A stretch of DNA of 64,000 nucleotides from positions 1 to 64,000 of the forward strand of contig JANBPK010001216.1 in assembly GCA_027579435.1 (NCBI GenBank), read 5' to 3'. A program made the position numbers and the translations under genes. The notes under the pieces are model-generated. The model searched no databases, had not been told where the DNA came from, and saw nothing but the letters and a program-made list of their open reading frames with translations. Source of the stretch: Candolleomyces eurysporus. Taxonomy: Eukaryota; Basidiomycota; Agaricomycetes; Agaricales; Psathyrellaceae. Of the stretch, positions 23,101 to 34,079 are shown piece by piece (position 1 is the first letter of the stretch; each line of letters begins with the position of its first letter).

Positions 23101-23916
23101 ATGACAAGTAAACGATTTGTAGTTGACCCTGAGCGAAGTAATAAAGTCTGTCGTATTCATGAAAGTTTGAACAGGGGCAAACCGGACTCAATTAGTAGTA
23201 GCAAATTAGGCTTTCCGGTAGCCTGATTTTCAGCCTCTTCCGTCGTCTTCCAGAGAGACAAGTAACGGTAACATAGATTATTGTCTAAGAGGCACTGGTT
23301 CCCGGGTGGCAGGAGTAACTATGGGTCACAACAGGTACTTGTCATTAACCTTTGGAAACACACCAGAACGAAAGGCGGTGGCAAGACGGAGTCAAGTTAG
23401 TCACTGGGTACGAGATGATATCCCATCTCGTGTTCCCACCCACAAACAAGAATGAATCAACGCGATCTCTAGCCCCCCAAAAGCCCAAATAGCACTCAGG
23501 TCCTCATCCGTAGCTCGAGAGTGGTCTGGTGATCAGCACAGCAAGCAATTAAACCTTTGACACCCGAGTCTCCTCTCTTGCTGGACAACTTCCAATCACA
23601 TTATTTAGATCCAAGTCCAAGCCCAGGCCACCCCGTGATGCCGCACTCAATATCTCCGTCAACCTACCCCCAAGTGTCAAGCATAAAGGCAGCACAGAGT
23701 TTGGTACCTATCTGGGGTTCTGCCGCTTCTCTGAAGGCTATGTACCTTTCATGTACCTTTTGCGTTGAATTGTGATCGGAGCATATCACATCATATGTCT
23801 ACAGTATCACCCGCCCCTGGTTCTCATAAACCAAAGCAAAACGGAGTATCTCGGAGTTTACCCGCTACAACTGCAACACCTTGTCTTGAGCTGCTGAATG
23901 CGGAGCGGAGGCGCTG
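20112..23916. repeat. Long noncoding stretch of block 1 with internal diverged repeats
   Basis: No gene is seen in 3.8 kb. It begins with the PQ-1 promoter, with a CAGC-type short repeat at 20238-20254. From about 20900 it matches 36000-39200. Internal repeats include GACGGAGAAA...GACCGTGTT-like motifs (about 21350 and 21667), CCAGCCCCC...AAAAGCCC (about 22220, again at 23472), and the pair CATCTC..GGGTTCT plus GGAGGCTATG/GAAGGCTATG (about 22435, 23705, again at 25050). The 22.4-23.2 kb part also occurs at 30.3-31.1 kb and 37.6-38.4 kb. Confidence 0.7.
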
Positions 23917-23926
23917 GATCGTCAGG
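23917..23926. repeat. Target-site duplication, left
   Basis: GATCGTCAGG, repeated exactly at 24918-24927. The matching place in block 2 (about 39209-39218) has this sequence once, as GTTCATCAGG, and without the insertion. Confidence 0.9.
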
Positions 23927-24917
23927 GTGGTTAACAAAGTTACTTGTGCACGTAACTTGTTCCCTTACTAATTTAACTTTTTCTAACTTTTTCAGCTTAA
24001 GTAAATCTTTCCCCGACACGTTTACTTCACGTTAACATTCAAGTTAGACCAAGTTAGAGCATGTTAACTTAAGCTAAGATCAAGCTACATACAAGTTAGC
24101 ACAAGTAAACTTGAGCTGTGTATTTTCTTTTCGCCAAATGGGCATGTTGGGTGGGTCTTAGGTGAGTCCCAGCTTGCGCGCTGAAGCACAGCCATTGTGG
24201 CTCGCTTTCATATGGGAAGGGACAGCCGGAGACGATAACCTTATTTTTATATTTGCCTATCACGGAGCTTTAGGAGATGAGGTTGAATGTTCGTTGTCGG
24301 ATCTAGAGAGGAACGCAAACGGAGGATGATTGGTACGGGCCCCCACTAGGTACGAGCAGGGTTACGTTGCGTCAATTCCAGGTGTTGTGGATACCCGTGT
24401 CCTACCTTTGGAGGGTACGGTTGGAGCACTTAGGCGAGTTGTCAGGTCCACCATCATCAAGGTTACCCCAGAAACTTCCCCTATTTTCGCAAAACTTCCC
24501 AGTGCTCAGTCGTTCAGCTTTCCAACGACGACAACAGATCTGTGTCTCGCAGAGATTGTTCCTGGCTCGCGACCATTGCCTGCCCTTCCCCGTGAGCTCC
24601 GTCGTTCCTCATCACATCTCACCTGGAACTCCTCATCCTCGTCCTCGTCCCGTTCCACCCGGAGGCTTGGTCCCATCAGCGAATCCTCAACAAACCCTGC
24701 ATTTTTCTCCCGTTTTCACCATGTTACCTGGCCTACATCTACCGGCTCCAGCACGATATTTGACGAGGCGGCATTATGGATATATTTCACCAGCACCGGC
24801 GACACGTTCACTTGGCCAGTTGCGTGGAAAACAACCAATTGTAGCCACGTTAGAGACCCTAACTTGCAGGCGGAAAGTTAGATAAAGTTACTAACTCAAG
24901 TAACTTTATTTACAGTC
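23927..24917. mobile_element. 991-bp non-autonomous DNA transposon (Mutator-like by target size)
   Basis: The element lies between two copies of the 10-bp target GATCGTCAGG. Its ends are imperfect inverted repeats: the left begins GTGGTTAACAAAGTTACTTG and the right, read inward, GACTGTAAATAAAGTTACTTG minus spacing, with a perfect 11-bp core AAAGTTACTTG at 23936-23946 and 24897-24907. Subterminal regions are crowded with AAGTTA, TTAACTT and CAAGTTAG motifs (23970-24120 and 24860-24905). A 10-bp target fits Mutator-like elements better than hAT (8 bp). No transposase is visible. The interior (about 24330-24885) is open in two frames and may be captured host sequence. Confidence 0.82.
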
Positions 24918-24927
24918 GATCGTCAGG
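24918..24927. repeat. Target-site duplication, right
   Basis: GATCGTCAGG, then ACTTG, which continues colinear with block 2 at 39219. Confidence 0.9.
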
Positions 24928-25316
24928 ACTTGCGGCACAACGCGGCTCTACCAGCGAATCTCGGTCCACCTTTCGACATGATTCTCCAAGTACTTTGGGC
25001 TTGTCCGGGCACTGCCTGTAATACCGCACCCAATAGATATAAATTCGGTATGATATCATCTCTTGGCTTTGTTGTCTTATTGTTGAAGGCTATGTCCTAG
25101 TTACTAGTAGCACCTTTGGTACATGCGCAATTGAGTCTTGCGTCGTTAGAGAATGCGCAGCATCCGGCTCCGTCTATCACTCGACCTCAACAAGTAAACT
25201 TTCTTTCAAACTCGCACAGGGCATTCTAGATACCTCAGAGTCACTCACCTACATACAAATTGCCTGGAAGCTAACGAGCACGAGAACGCGTGATCACTGT
25301 CTTCGAACTTTGAAGC
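24928..25316. other. Noncoding end of block 1
   Basis: This matches 39219-39580 with scattered substitutions. It contains the third copy of the GAAGGCTATG repeat at about 25085. No gene is seen. Confidence 0.65.
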
Positions 25317-25352
25317 CTAAGCAGTACCAGTGACGCCGCCCTTCACAGCCTC
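25317..25352 (-). pseudogene. Last codons of a GST (block border)
   Basis: On the minus strand the bases read EAVKGGVTGTA and a stop, which is the GST C-terminus. In block 2 the equivalent place leads to the complete GST-2, so block 1 has lost the rest. Confidence 0.75.
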
Positions 25353-25372
25353 GTTAAGATTAGAAAAGAAAG

Positions 25373-25651
25373 CTATGGGATCAATACATGCCGTCGAAAG
25401 CGATGGCGAAGCTCAGAAATTTGAGTGTAGTTATCAATGAAGCTCTCCAGAAGCAGGATGTTTTCTTCGTCTTCAAAATGAAGGTGATGAAGAGCAATGT
25501 CGACAAAGGTTGAAAAAGAAACATACTGGGGAAATTGAGGATCGTTAATTCTTCTGACCTTATGGGTCTGCATCAGCTCAAGATTGAAACGGTATCTGAA
25601 GAGTATAACTGCGCGTTGAGCCATGTCCTCATCGTAGTTAAATGCCTCCAA
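25373..25651 (-). other. Open frame of about 90 codons, unknown
   Basis: An uninterrupted frame with ordinary amino-acid composition (MAQRAVILFRYRFNLELMQT...) lies between the GST scrap and a C-rich 'n' position. It starts with no convincing ATG. It may be an exon fragment of an unknown gene. I do not recognise it. Confidence 0.25.
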
Positions 25652-25793
25652 ACAATAGTGTGGTCCCTGCCCCCCCNTAAATAAAAAAATTAAAAGATGT
25701 CTGACTAAAAAACAGTTAATCGCAGACCCTTAGGAGTGTCAGGGAGATCTTGAAAAATCCCCCCAGAAATTCCGATCGAGCCACCAATTTTAG

Positions 25794-25850
25794 ATAGGCG
25801 CCCACAATTCGGGTAATGCCGGGCGGAAGTTCAACTTGCTCTGCCTCGTT
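25794..25850 (+). promoter_or_regulatory. Conserved upstream block of BTB-3
   Basis: AGGCGCCCACAATTCGG, AATGCCGGGCGG and GTTCAACTTGCTCTGCCTCG lie 95-150 bp before the BTB-3 ATG in the same order as upstream of BTB-2. Sequence outside the block is much less similar. Confidence 0.5.
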
Positions 25851-25941
25851 CCTGAGAAGCAGTTCAAAGCGTCTGCCCATAGTCTCTTGTCAACCGCTTA
25901 CCGCGTCCATAAAATTGCTCCAAATTTTGCTGCACTCTCGC

Positions 25942-27147
25942 ATGACTGATCTGTCACACCCCTGGTGCATGATATCGACGGAGACTGACTGTGGCATACA
26001 AGCGCCTACTGTTGTGGAAGAAAACAACTCAAAGCCGATGACCGCCTTCACCAACATCGTCGCTGAGCAAGAGAGAGATGAGATCTACTACTGGGATACT
26101 GTGAAATTTTCGGTGAGCTCTCTACTTACAGATCTGACTATCCTTAAAGCCTGATTCGTTCCTTGCCTAAGGTTGAAGGGACCATCTTCAAGGTGCCCCG
26201 ATATCAGTTCGTTATCGGATCTACCTACTTCGCCGAGAAGCTTGGGTCCACCGATTTGAGCGATAAGGAGGGTGACGAGGCTCCAGTCATACTCGAGGGA
26301 GCTACTGCCTCACAGTTCCGAGTTTTCCTCAAATTGCTGTTCCCAATGTGCGTAATGCTCGTACTTTCACGAGATACGTATCATTGATTATCCATTTTCC
26401 TACAGTCATACGACGTCCACCACTTTGCAATTTACAAAGGATGAATTGCTCGTTATCCTCGAGCTATCCACTCTTTGGCACTTCCACGAGTTTCGCAGGC
26501 TCGCGAAAGAGCACCTTGACCCTCAGATCGATGATCCCATCGAACGAATCGTTCTCGGTCGGGCGGCGTACGTGCCAAATTGGGTCTCAGAGGGCTACAA
26601 GTCCCTGGTCACTAGACCAGAGTGTATTAGCGAACATGAGAGCGAGCGTATTGGTCATCTGACAACAGTTCGCCTGTATATCCTTCGACATGAACGGTGC
26701 TTTGACTCTCTTGCTACAAGATTCTGTGAAGAAATACATTCGCTGGGACAAATGGAAAGGGCTCATATGTCCGTTAAAGAGAAGCGGATGGAAGAAGAGA
26801 AGAAGCTTGAAGAGGAACGGCTAATGCATGATCGAGAGGAAAAGCAGAGGTTAAAAGAAGAGGAGGAACAGCGGGTGAAAGAGGAGGAGAGGTGGATGAA
26901 AGAAGAGGCGGAGAGACGAATGAAAGAGGAGGAAGAGAGACAGATGAAAGAGGAGGAGGAAAGACTGATGAAAATAGAGGAGGAGCGGCGGAAGGAGGAG
27001 GAGGAGGAGAGACGGGTGAAAGAGGAGAAGGAGCGACAAATGAGAAGGGAGGTGGAGCGACGGATGAAAGAGGAGGAGGACCAGCGACGGATGAGAGAGT
27101 GGAAGGGGCCACTGACGGTAAAGGCGCAGGTAAGCCTCTGGCGATAG
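25942..27147 (+). CDS. BTB/POZ domain protein with coiled-coil tail (BTB-3)
   Basis: Exons 25942-26112, 26172-26347 and 26406-27147 give an intact 362-residue product. Exon 1 ends EIYYWDTVKFS, exon 2 opens VEGTIFKVPRYQF and ends FLKLLFP, and exon 3 opens IHTTSTTLQFTKDE. Residues around 58-150 form the BTB fold. GRAAYVPNWV and ESERIGHLTTVRLYILRHE mark the following helical region. From about residue 235 the chain is almost only Glu, Arg, Lys and Met in KEEEERRM repeats, a long single coiled coil. It is the closest intact relative of BTB-1 and BTB-2 although it lies 22 kb away on the other strand. The function is unknown beyond likely dimerisation. Confidence 0.88.
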
Positions 27148-28047
27148 AGGTGGAGCCACCGATAGAGTGGGGAGCAACCGGCGGAAACAAGATGAGGAGC
27201 AACCCGATGATTCGGAGCACTTTAACTTAGATTTGTGGCATGATCCATGTTAATGTTCTCTAGTCATGACTGTGAACACATCGATGTATTTGAACGTCTC
27301 AAGTATAGTAATAGAGAACCCAACTCACCTAATTATCTTTCTGTCTGAGCGAGAAGATATTCTTTAGAGACAAAGACTCCGTCTCGCATGCTGGTACCGT
27401 TGGTAGGGTCACTGCGCCATCTGAATAGCGGGGCAAACAGCCTCCCGGGCTCAAGCCTCATTAACCCTTTAAACTACTCTCCTAACCTCGAATAATCAGG
27501 CTGACCGGGATCATACCAGCCGCTTTGAACTGCTACATGGATTCTGCAGGGTCTCTAGGATCCGCGGAAACTGCAATGCTCGAGTGCACTACTAAGACGG
27601 GGTCGGCTTCGTTAGTGTACGTCCTCATCGTCGGATTGATGTAGGATACGTGTACAGCTGGGAAGATCGGGTGGAAAAGCAGTGTTGGGTGTATGTAAAC
27701 ATGGGCTTGGGTTCTAGCAAGACGCCTAATAGGATTTGAGTGATGAAGGGGGCGTCGTGGGCAGTTGAGACCGGCAGATATATCCTCACGTCAGAAAGGG
27801 CATGGTGACGGGAGAGGAAGTTAGTTGCACTTCGTGTGACATCGGCGACGGTGTGGTTGCTGTCCCGGTCGAAGAAGTACCATAGACCCCTGCTTGTTCC
27901 TCTCTATCCGTTGGTGGTTAATTCAACGTCGAGAAAAACGAAGACGGTTACTATAGAAGCACAACCTAAGATTCAGAAATATCATTAACACAAGAAATTT
28001 GAGTTAGCAGATGAGACGAGAATGCCGGGACTAAGGATGGATATGGA
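27148..28047. other. Intergenic
   Basis: No ORF, RNA or repeat is recognised in this stretch. Confidence 0.5.
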
Positions 28048-28319
28048 TCAATACTCATGACACTCCACTTCTGCGTCCTCTTCCAAGCGACCATCGCAGC
28101 CGTAGATCCCCAGCCACTGCAATCAAGCTTCAATTGCAGCACACTGGGCTAGAAACTAACAAGTCGGATACAAACCGCCAAGCCAACAAGAATCCTATCC
28201 CAATGAGTATGCCAAATCGTAGGTCTCAAAAAGCCGATGGGTAACCTAAAGGGAAAGAGCCCTAAGGCGAAGAAAACAAAGATGAGGTTGTTGAGTAAAT
28301 GGGGACCCGTGGGGTTCAT
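28048..28319 (-). CDS. Possible small spliced gene, 70 residues, hydrophobic N-terminus
   Basis: ATG at 28319 opens 48 codons ending ILVGLA, then GTTTGT...TTGCAG (28175-28117), then 22 codons and a TGA at 28048-28050. Both exons keep frame. The first exon has a hydrophobic run (LNNLIFVFFALGLFPF) that could be a signal anchor. The only support is the open frame and plausible splice sites, so chance is a real alternative. Confidence 0.3.
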
Positions 28320-29138
28320 GAACGGACAATGCTATTGAGAGACTTGAAAATTGAGTGAGCAAACCTCTTTTCTCCTTTTTCGAGCCACAAGACCCTCGAA
28401 GCTGGGGTCTGAGTGGAGCGAGGTTACTCAGCTTCAGCTTGCTAGCAAGTGTATCCCGTATTTTTTTGGAGTACGGCTACAAAGAAGGAATTGGTTGATT
28501 CTGGCACAGGATTCCTACCCTTAAACCGTACCGGCCAAGGTGAACGGTGAGTGGTGAAACGCGGACAAGCGACCCCATCGACTTTCTGGACTTGACAGGT
28601 TCCAGAGTTCGGGTGAGACAGGATGAAGAAGGTGAGCGTCTATACTCTCGGAGACAATTCGTCGAAGCCCGAATTTATTATGAGGCAAGTTAAATGAACT
28701 GACCAAGGGGAAAGAGAAGACGAATGTCGGTGCAAGTCCGGCCACTGCAGTGTCAAAAGATTCGAGAGCACAGTAAAGTAAGGCCTAGCCAAGTAGCTGA
28801 GGATCAGATACAAGCAATGATTAGAAGCGGATTGGCAACATATGGTTAAGCGAAATAGACGTCGACAAAGAAGCTTACCTACAGGTTCAAGAGAAAGGCT
28901 TTTGTCCGAAGGAGAGTTGGCGTTAGACCAGTAACCGGTCCAGGTTGGTGGCATGATTACACGCACGATCCACTTCCAATTTCGGGTAATTGCCCCTATG
29001 ATCGCCGGCGATCAAATCGAAAGTGCCAGAAACGCCGCGAGTGCTCTCGTCGTTCTTTCCACCGTCATGTCGAAATCTGTCGAAACTCCTGGACGACAAA
29101 GAATGCAACTCTGTGAATGCGTCTCATGTCATCTCGAG

Positions 29139-29190
29139 AATCTCGAATTTTCTTTCGCTTTGCAATCTCAATCATGCTAAAGGTATAAAA
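29139..29190 (+). promoter_or_regulatory. TATA box and heat-shock element of HSP20-2
   Basis: TATAAAA is at 29184-29190, 110 bp before the ATG. Upstream, GAATCTCGAATTTTC (29138-29152) keeps the GAA-tt-TTC pair but its outer TTC unit is changed relative to copy 1, so the HSF site may be weaker. Confidence 0.65.
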
Positions 29191-29299
29191 GGCCTTAAGC
29201 CTTCGTTGTCTTAGATCCTCAGAATTGAACGTCGACAACAACTCTCAAGCTAATACTCTCACCACCTCAGATATCCTATCCCCCTACCTACTTAAAATC

Positions 29300-29837
29300 A
29301 TGTCCAACGTCTTCTTCTACGAACCCTTCTACGACATCGACCGTATCTTCGACGAAGCCCTCGGTCTCCGTCGACCTATCTCGAATGGGAACGAGGGTCA
29401 GCTTCAGCGCCGAGGTACAGGTGAAGGAGGTGATGGAGCTGTCAGGCACTTCAAGCCTAGGTAAGTATTTTTTTTACTCTCATACCCTTTACCCTCCCAA
29501 TCTAACAACCATGTACAGGATGGACTTGCACGAAGACGCCGAAAAGAATATCGTAACCGCCACCTTCGAGCTCCCAGGTCTCAAGAAAGAGGATATCAGC
29601 ATTGACGTGCACAACGGGCGTCTTACTGTCTCAGCCGAGAGCAAGCTATCCTCTGAGCACAACGAGAATGGGTATGCCATTCGGGAGCGCAGGTACGGCA
29701 AACTCTCGAGGACGCTTCAGCTTCCACAGGGTTTGAAGGAGGAGGAAATCAAAGCGTCCGTGGAGGATGGCGTCCTGACGGTTACGTTCCCCAAATCGAC
29801 GCCTGAGTTGGCGCCGAAGAAGATCACAATTTCTTAA
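29300..29837 (+). CDS. Small heat-shock protein HSP20 (copy 2)
   Basis: Exons are 29300-29460 and 29519-29837, giving 159 residues. The protein of exon 2 is identical to HSP20-1, and exon 1 differs by little (LRRPIS for LRRPLS). The intron lies at the same place, inside the Arg codon before MDLHED. The alpha-crystallin domain and C-terminal KKITIS are complete. Identity of the coding part against clear divergence of the flanks points to selection or gene conversion. Confidence 0.93.
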
Positions 29838-29930
29838 AGATCCCCTTTCGTGTTTTCTTTTCCACTACATTTCGCTTTGAATCATCTTCGTCATAGTTTC
29901 CTCCTTTCTTGAAATCTGTCGTATTTATCG

Positions 29931-29983
29931 TCATTTTCCCCAAGTCGACACCTCAGGCGCCAAAAAGTATCACGATTTTGTAA
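29931..29983 (+). pseudogene. Fossil C-terminal tail of an extra HSP20 copy
   Basis: The bases read FPKSTPQAPKSITIL then TAA at 29981-29983, aligned with FPKSTPELAPKKITIS of HSP20-2, which ends about 150 bp upstream. Only the last 17 codons remain. The same fossil follows HSP20-1. Confidence 0.7.
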
Positions 29984-31106
29984 AGGACTCCCTCCGTTCC
30001 ATTTCCCTCGCATACCGCAGTAATTTCGATCAGGGTTTTCTTGTTGTCCTACGCTCTGTTTAGTAACGTTTGTAAAATTACCAAGTTTTTGTATCATACA
30101 CTGTCTCTGAACCCTACCTGAGGCCTGAGGCCAAGATAGTGCATTACTTATGCAATATCACTTGTACTCGGCATTCTCGAGACCATTCTTCTTATAGCTA
30201 GTCAGAACTCCCACCATCTGTTCCTTCAACCATCGCGATCTTGATTTCATGGATTCGCACCGTCAACCAGTAGACACTATGTGGATGTTCTGCACTAATG
30301 ATAAGGTGAACAGAACATTTTCGGTACGCATCTCATCCCGGGTTCTATCATCCTCAGCGTTTCTGGAGGCTATGTACGTATACGTCCAACGTAACTATCT
30401 TTTTGCGTGAATTGATTAGATTTGTTATCGAACATGTGGAATGGCACTTGGCTCCAAGGAACATCATATACTTAAAGAAGTAACTCTGCCTGATTATGAA
30501 CTGTATACGCTTGTGGACACGCGGCGGAAACATGGAACCCATGCCGCCCCCTGATCTTCTTGAACGTGGGCGCTTATTTGCCGGGACTCACACATGCATA
30601 ATACGTCTCTAGCTAATCAGTCCTCGTGCACTGAAATGCGTTTGATTGATCGCGTTTCTTGATCGATCGACCACCTTGTGCAATGTGCTAGCATACCAGC
30701 TCAGGCTTAGCTAGGACGGCCACTGTCCGCGAGGTACGTTAATGGTGAATAGGCGCTCGTGCTAAGTAACGCTCATTTAGTCGGAATATGGCGGGCTATA
30801 CTTTGCTTGAGTCGGGGGGGTGGCGCGTGCTGGTATCCACGTTGTAAGAATCACGTCTCTTAGCGCAGAGAGGACACAGTGCGTCGTGCTAATAATGCAC
30901 ACTATATGGTCATCGGCTAAACCAAACCAAATGCATCTCGCAGAAGCGCCCCCTTTCTGTCGGTCCAGGTAGGCGTTGTCGAAAATACCCTTCCTCCACT
31001 GTGTTCGAAGTCGTCAGTCCAAACGTTCAAGTGGAGGCAGAGTACTTACCTCTGGCGAAAAATACATAACAATTTAATGACCTTTTCTCGTCGACATCGT
31101 CGTCGC
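29984..31106. repeat. Noncoding, third copy of the 22.4-23.2 kb repeat
   Basis: From about 30310 to 31080 this matches 22420-23100 and 37610-38430 (GGTACGCATCTCATC, TTTCTGGAGGCTATG, CTAATCAGTCCTCGTGCACTG, AACCAAATGCATCTC). No gene is seen. Confidence 0.7.
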
Positions 31107-33746
31107 CTACACCGGAATTCCACCAGGAGGAATCGGCAACAACGGCCTATTGGTCCAATCGGCCGCTAATAACACAACCAAAGTCAGCTCGTCATCGCAA
31201 AAAACCAGCGAACGGCAAATGAAAGAGAAGACGCACTGTTCTGGTATATCGAATTCCCCCACCATTTCACCTGAATTCCTCCTTTCGGGAATTGCAACGT
31301 GAAGAAAATCACGATGACAGCGATGACAGTACCTACAAAGCGTCATTATCAGCACACTACCCCAGGCCCCAGAGAAGGAGAAACACTCACCACTATCCAA
31401 CGCACTACTCAACACATAATTAAACTTGCTCCACCACGCAAAGTTCCTCTTCCTCACAACATACTGGAAGATAAAGCCAACCATGAACCAACTGCTATAG
31501 TTGATCCCCGTAGCTGGCGGTATCCAGCTCACACCGTTCAGAACGACAGGTGTGCTCACCCACTTGACCCACGAGTTCGGATAGCGGCGACGCCAGAGCC
31601 AGAATGGCACAGGGAGGAAGACGCCGACGATGATGGCGTAGAGGTGCCCATGGTAGATAGAACCGATGCCGAATTGACGTGTTGGTCCGATGAGACCCCT
31701 GTAGGGCGAGGAGAACCATGGAAGTCAGGAAGACATCCATAGAGAGAACGGTGAGAAAGGGACTCACCAGACTGCGCTAGCAGTATAGAACACTTGATTC
31801 TGCGGACACGTCAATTGAGCACTCTGATACGGGTCACAGATATCATCCACATGGTCAAAGATCCACTGCTTCACCCCAACCTGGATAAACCCAGCCAGCG
31901 CCGTAGCCACAAGCTGCACCAAAAATGTAGCTCGCGGCGGGACCTTGACGTAGTGACCAAGCTTCAAGTCCTGGACGAACGACGTTGCTGCCGAAAGGGT
32001 TTGCACAGAGTAAGCCTTGAAGATCATGTTGGCAAGCGGTCGACCCGCCAAGAGCGTTCCTGGGATGATTTGCGCGAGAATGTTGAGGTTGATCTGGACA
32101 CCCAATCGTCAGCACATCCAATTCTCCGAAAAGCACCTGAAAAGAAGAGGAGAAAACACTTACACCCTGCCCCGTCATCGCAAAAATGAAACCACTTGGC
32201 AAGATATAGATTACAGGCAAGATCACACTGAGCAGGAGCGCCCAGATAGGCACGCCCGTCTCCCAAAACTCCACCGCGATGATCGCAAGCACAAAGAACA
32301 CACAGAATGCACCGGCATACCACCAATCGGGGACTTCGGGGTAATTCCGCATAAGCTTGGCATGGATATCGTCGTTCTCCACTTTCATCTTCTTGAAACC
32401 ATTGACAAGAGTCTTTCCATGGTAAAGGATGGTATGAACGATGACGCAAGTGGAGAGACAGAATGCGAGGAGGTAGGTGACGGCGTAGGTAGCTGGGAGG
32501 AACAGAGGCGAGTAGTCGTCGTACGCTGCCTTGTCAAATGTCCCGTCGGGTTTGACGACGCGGGAAATATCGTATCGGTTGCCTAATTTGTCATATGGAC
32601 CGTTTGCACTGATCGGGAAGTGGGCGAGTTTCCAGGACTAGAGACGAGATCAGCACGACAGGTAAGAGAAAAGAAGTGGGTAAAACACGTACGTTTGTGT
32701 AGTACAAAATTGGCGTCATGATCCAATAGAACAGCACAAACCCAGCAAAGATATGCACCTCCGCCCACCAGGGTACCATCAACGGACTCCCAATCCAAGC
32801 AATCCGACTCCAATCGAACGTCAAGATACTCATCCCCAGCCCATTGCTCACTCCAAACAGTTGGTTGACTTTGACGTTATCCGGCGCCGCCCAACACACC
32901 CACGAGAAGAAGCTGAGCGCCTCGAACAGGTAACCCGGCAAGAAGAAGAAAACGAAGCTGCCCCCCATTGTCCAAATGAAGAACCTATAGCGGGACATAC
33001 CCCTCTTCCGCCTGACACCCCCNGTCCTCAGCCGTCCCGTCAGCATTGATGATCGTCGGCCCACCCAACATCCCAATCCCATCATCCTCGTCTTCGGCAT
33101 GGAGGGTATTGAGGAGCGTGCACGCCACGAGGTTCTGCGGCCACACCATACTCGCCGGCCACACCAAGAACCGCCTACACAAACCCGCCAACCCAAAGCC
33201 CGTCAACTGCGTCGCCAACACCAACACCAGACCGAACCAATACCCCGGCTTGTACCCGTAGTAGAAGTCCATCACGACGATGGCGTTGAGAGCATACGGG
33301 TTGCCCACAGCCACGTTCGCCATGATGTAGACGAGGACGTGTTCCTTGATATTCCACGGTCCGGGGTTCAAACTGAACTCGATCGCATGGGGGAACGTCA
33401 ACGGCCTCAACGCCCGCATAACACTCCGCGGCGCCGAAGCAGGCACCAATCTCATCGGAATGTAAGGCAGCGGAATCCTATAGGTTGTAATCGGGAGCGT
33501 AAATGCCAGGAACTTGCCAATAGGGTACGACATCAACAAGAGGACGAGGGGCACGATAGACGGAGCGGGTGACCGGAAATTGAAAAAGACGTTGCAGGCG
33601 CTAGAGATCATGCACAAAAACAGGCCCACGACCCACATCCGGATGGTCATGGCTGGCATGTCGGGATCGTCGATGTTGGAGACGGATGCGCGGACTTCGG
33701 GGTACGGACTATCTTCATCCTCGATCGCGTCAAGGTCAAACTCCAT
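31107..33746 (-). CDS. Oligopeptide transporter, OPT family (copy 2)
   Basis: Six exons at the same positions as OPT-1: exon 1 is 33746-32693, exon 2 starts at 32637, and the last ends PIPPGGIPV-stop at 31107. Exon 1 is 1054 bases with an 'n' at 33023 next to a C run and 1053 without it, equal to OPT-1, so the 'n' is most likely a spurious call. Exon 2 is in frame here, unlike OPT-1. Motifs are the same: SPYPEVRA, FSLNPGPWNIKEH, GGPTIINADGTAED, ILTFDWSRIAWIGSPL and NWWGN. The product is an integral membrane transporter of 772 residues. Differences from OPT-1 are mainly conservative, for example in the segment MDFYYGYKPGYWFG. Confidence 0.9.
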
Positions 33747-34079
33747 CCTGGAAGAAACAACACCAGAGTGGCGAGACGTCAGTGACGGTGTCCGGTATTT
33801 TAAAGAGAAAAGTGGGAGCAGAGATATAAGCCAGAGGGGGAGATAGTACAGGCGAAGGCGGCGGTAAAGGCGGGGGAGGTGAAAAGGATGCCAAGAGCCT
33901 AGACATGTGTGTGCCCTTGGGTCCCCATATCCTCCCCGTATTTAAGCATACTCTCCCATAAGAATTCAGGAAGCACATGCAGCCATTGGAAGACAAACAA
34001 ATGACCGTGAAAGAAAGAATGGCGACGGAGGAAAACTCATAACCAAGAAAAAGGTCCGAAAAAAAAGAGAAAATACCAC
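33747..34079. other. Spacer OPT-2 / PQ-2
   Basis: OPT-2 upstream region with the same TTCCAG before the ATG as OPT-1. No gene is seen. Confidence 0.6.

Larger units (their letters stand above)
15120..25352. repeat. Segmental duplication, block 1
   Basis: The block contains OPT-1, PQ-1, about 4 kb of noncoding DNA and a last GST exon scrap. It matches block 2 (about 31085-40266) in the same orientation and order. Block 1 is longer because of the 991-bp insertion at 23927-24917. Block 2 has extra secreted-protein relic DNA before its GST. Confidence 0.88.
28560..30300. repeat. Inverted segmental duplication, arm B
   Basis: Counterpart of 5060-6850 in opposite orientation. It includes a degraded copy of the 6521-6841 ORF (about 28600-28840, with stops), the HSP20 promoter region, HSP20-2, the fossil HSP20 tail and the common far flank around 30230. 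Confidence 0.85.

Noticed and set aside
24330..24885. Two overlapping ORFs (183 and 172 codons) inside the transposon
   Set aside because: No recognisable transposase motif and no way to choose a frame; described as possible captured DNA instead of a gene.
26774..27230. ORFs on both strands over the BTB-3 tail
   Set aside because: Repeat codons of the coiled coil leave other frames open; no homology to other family members in those frames.
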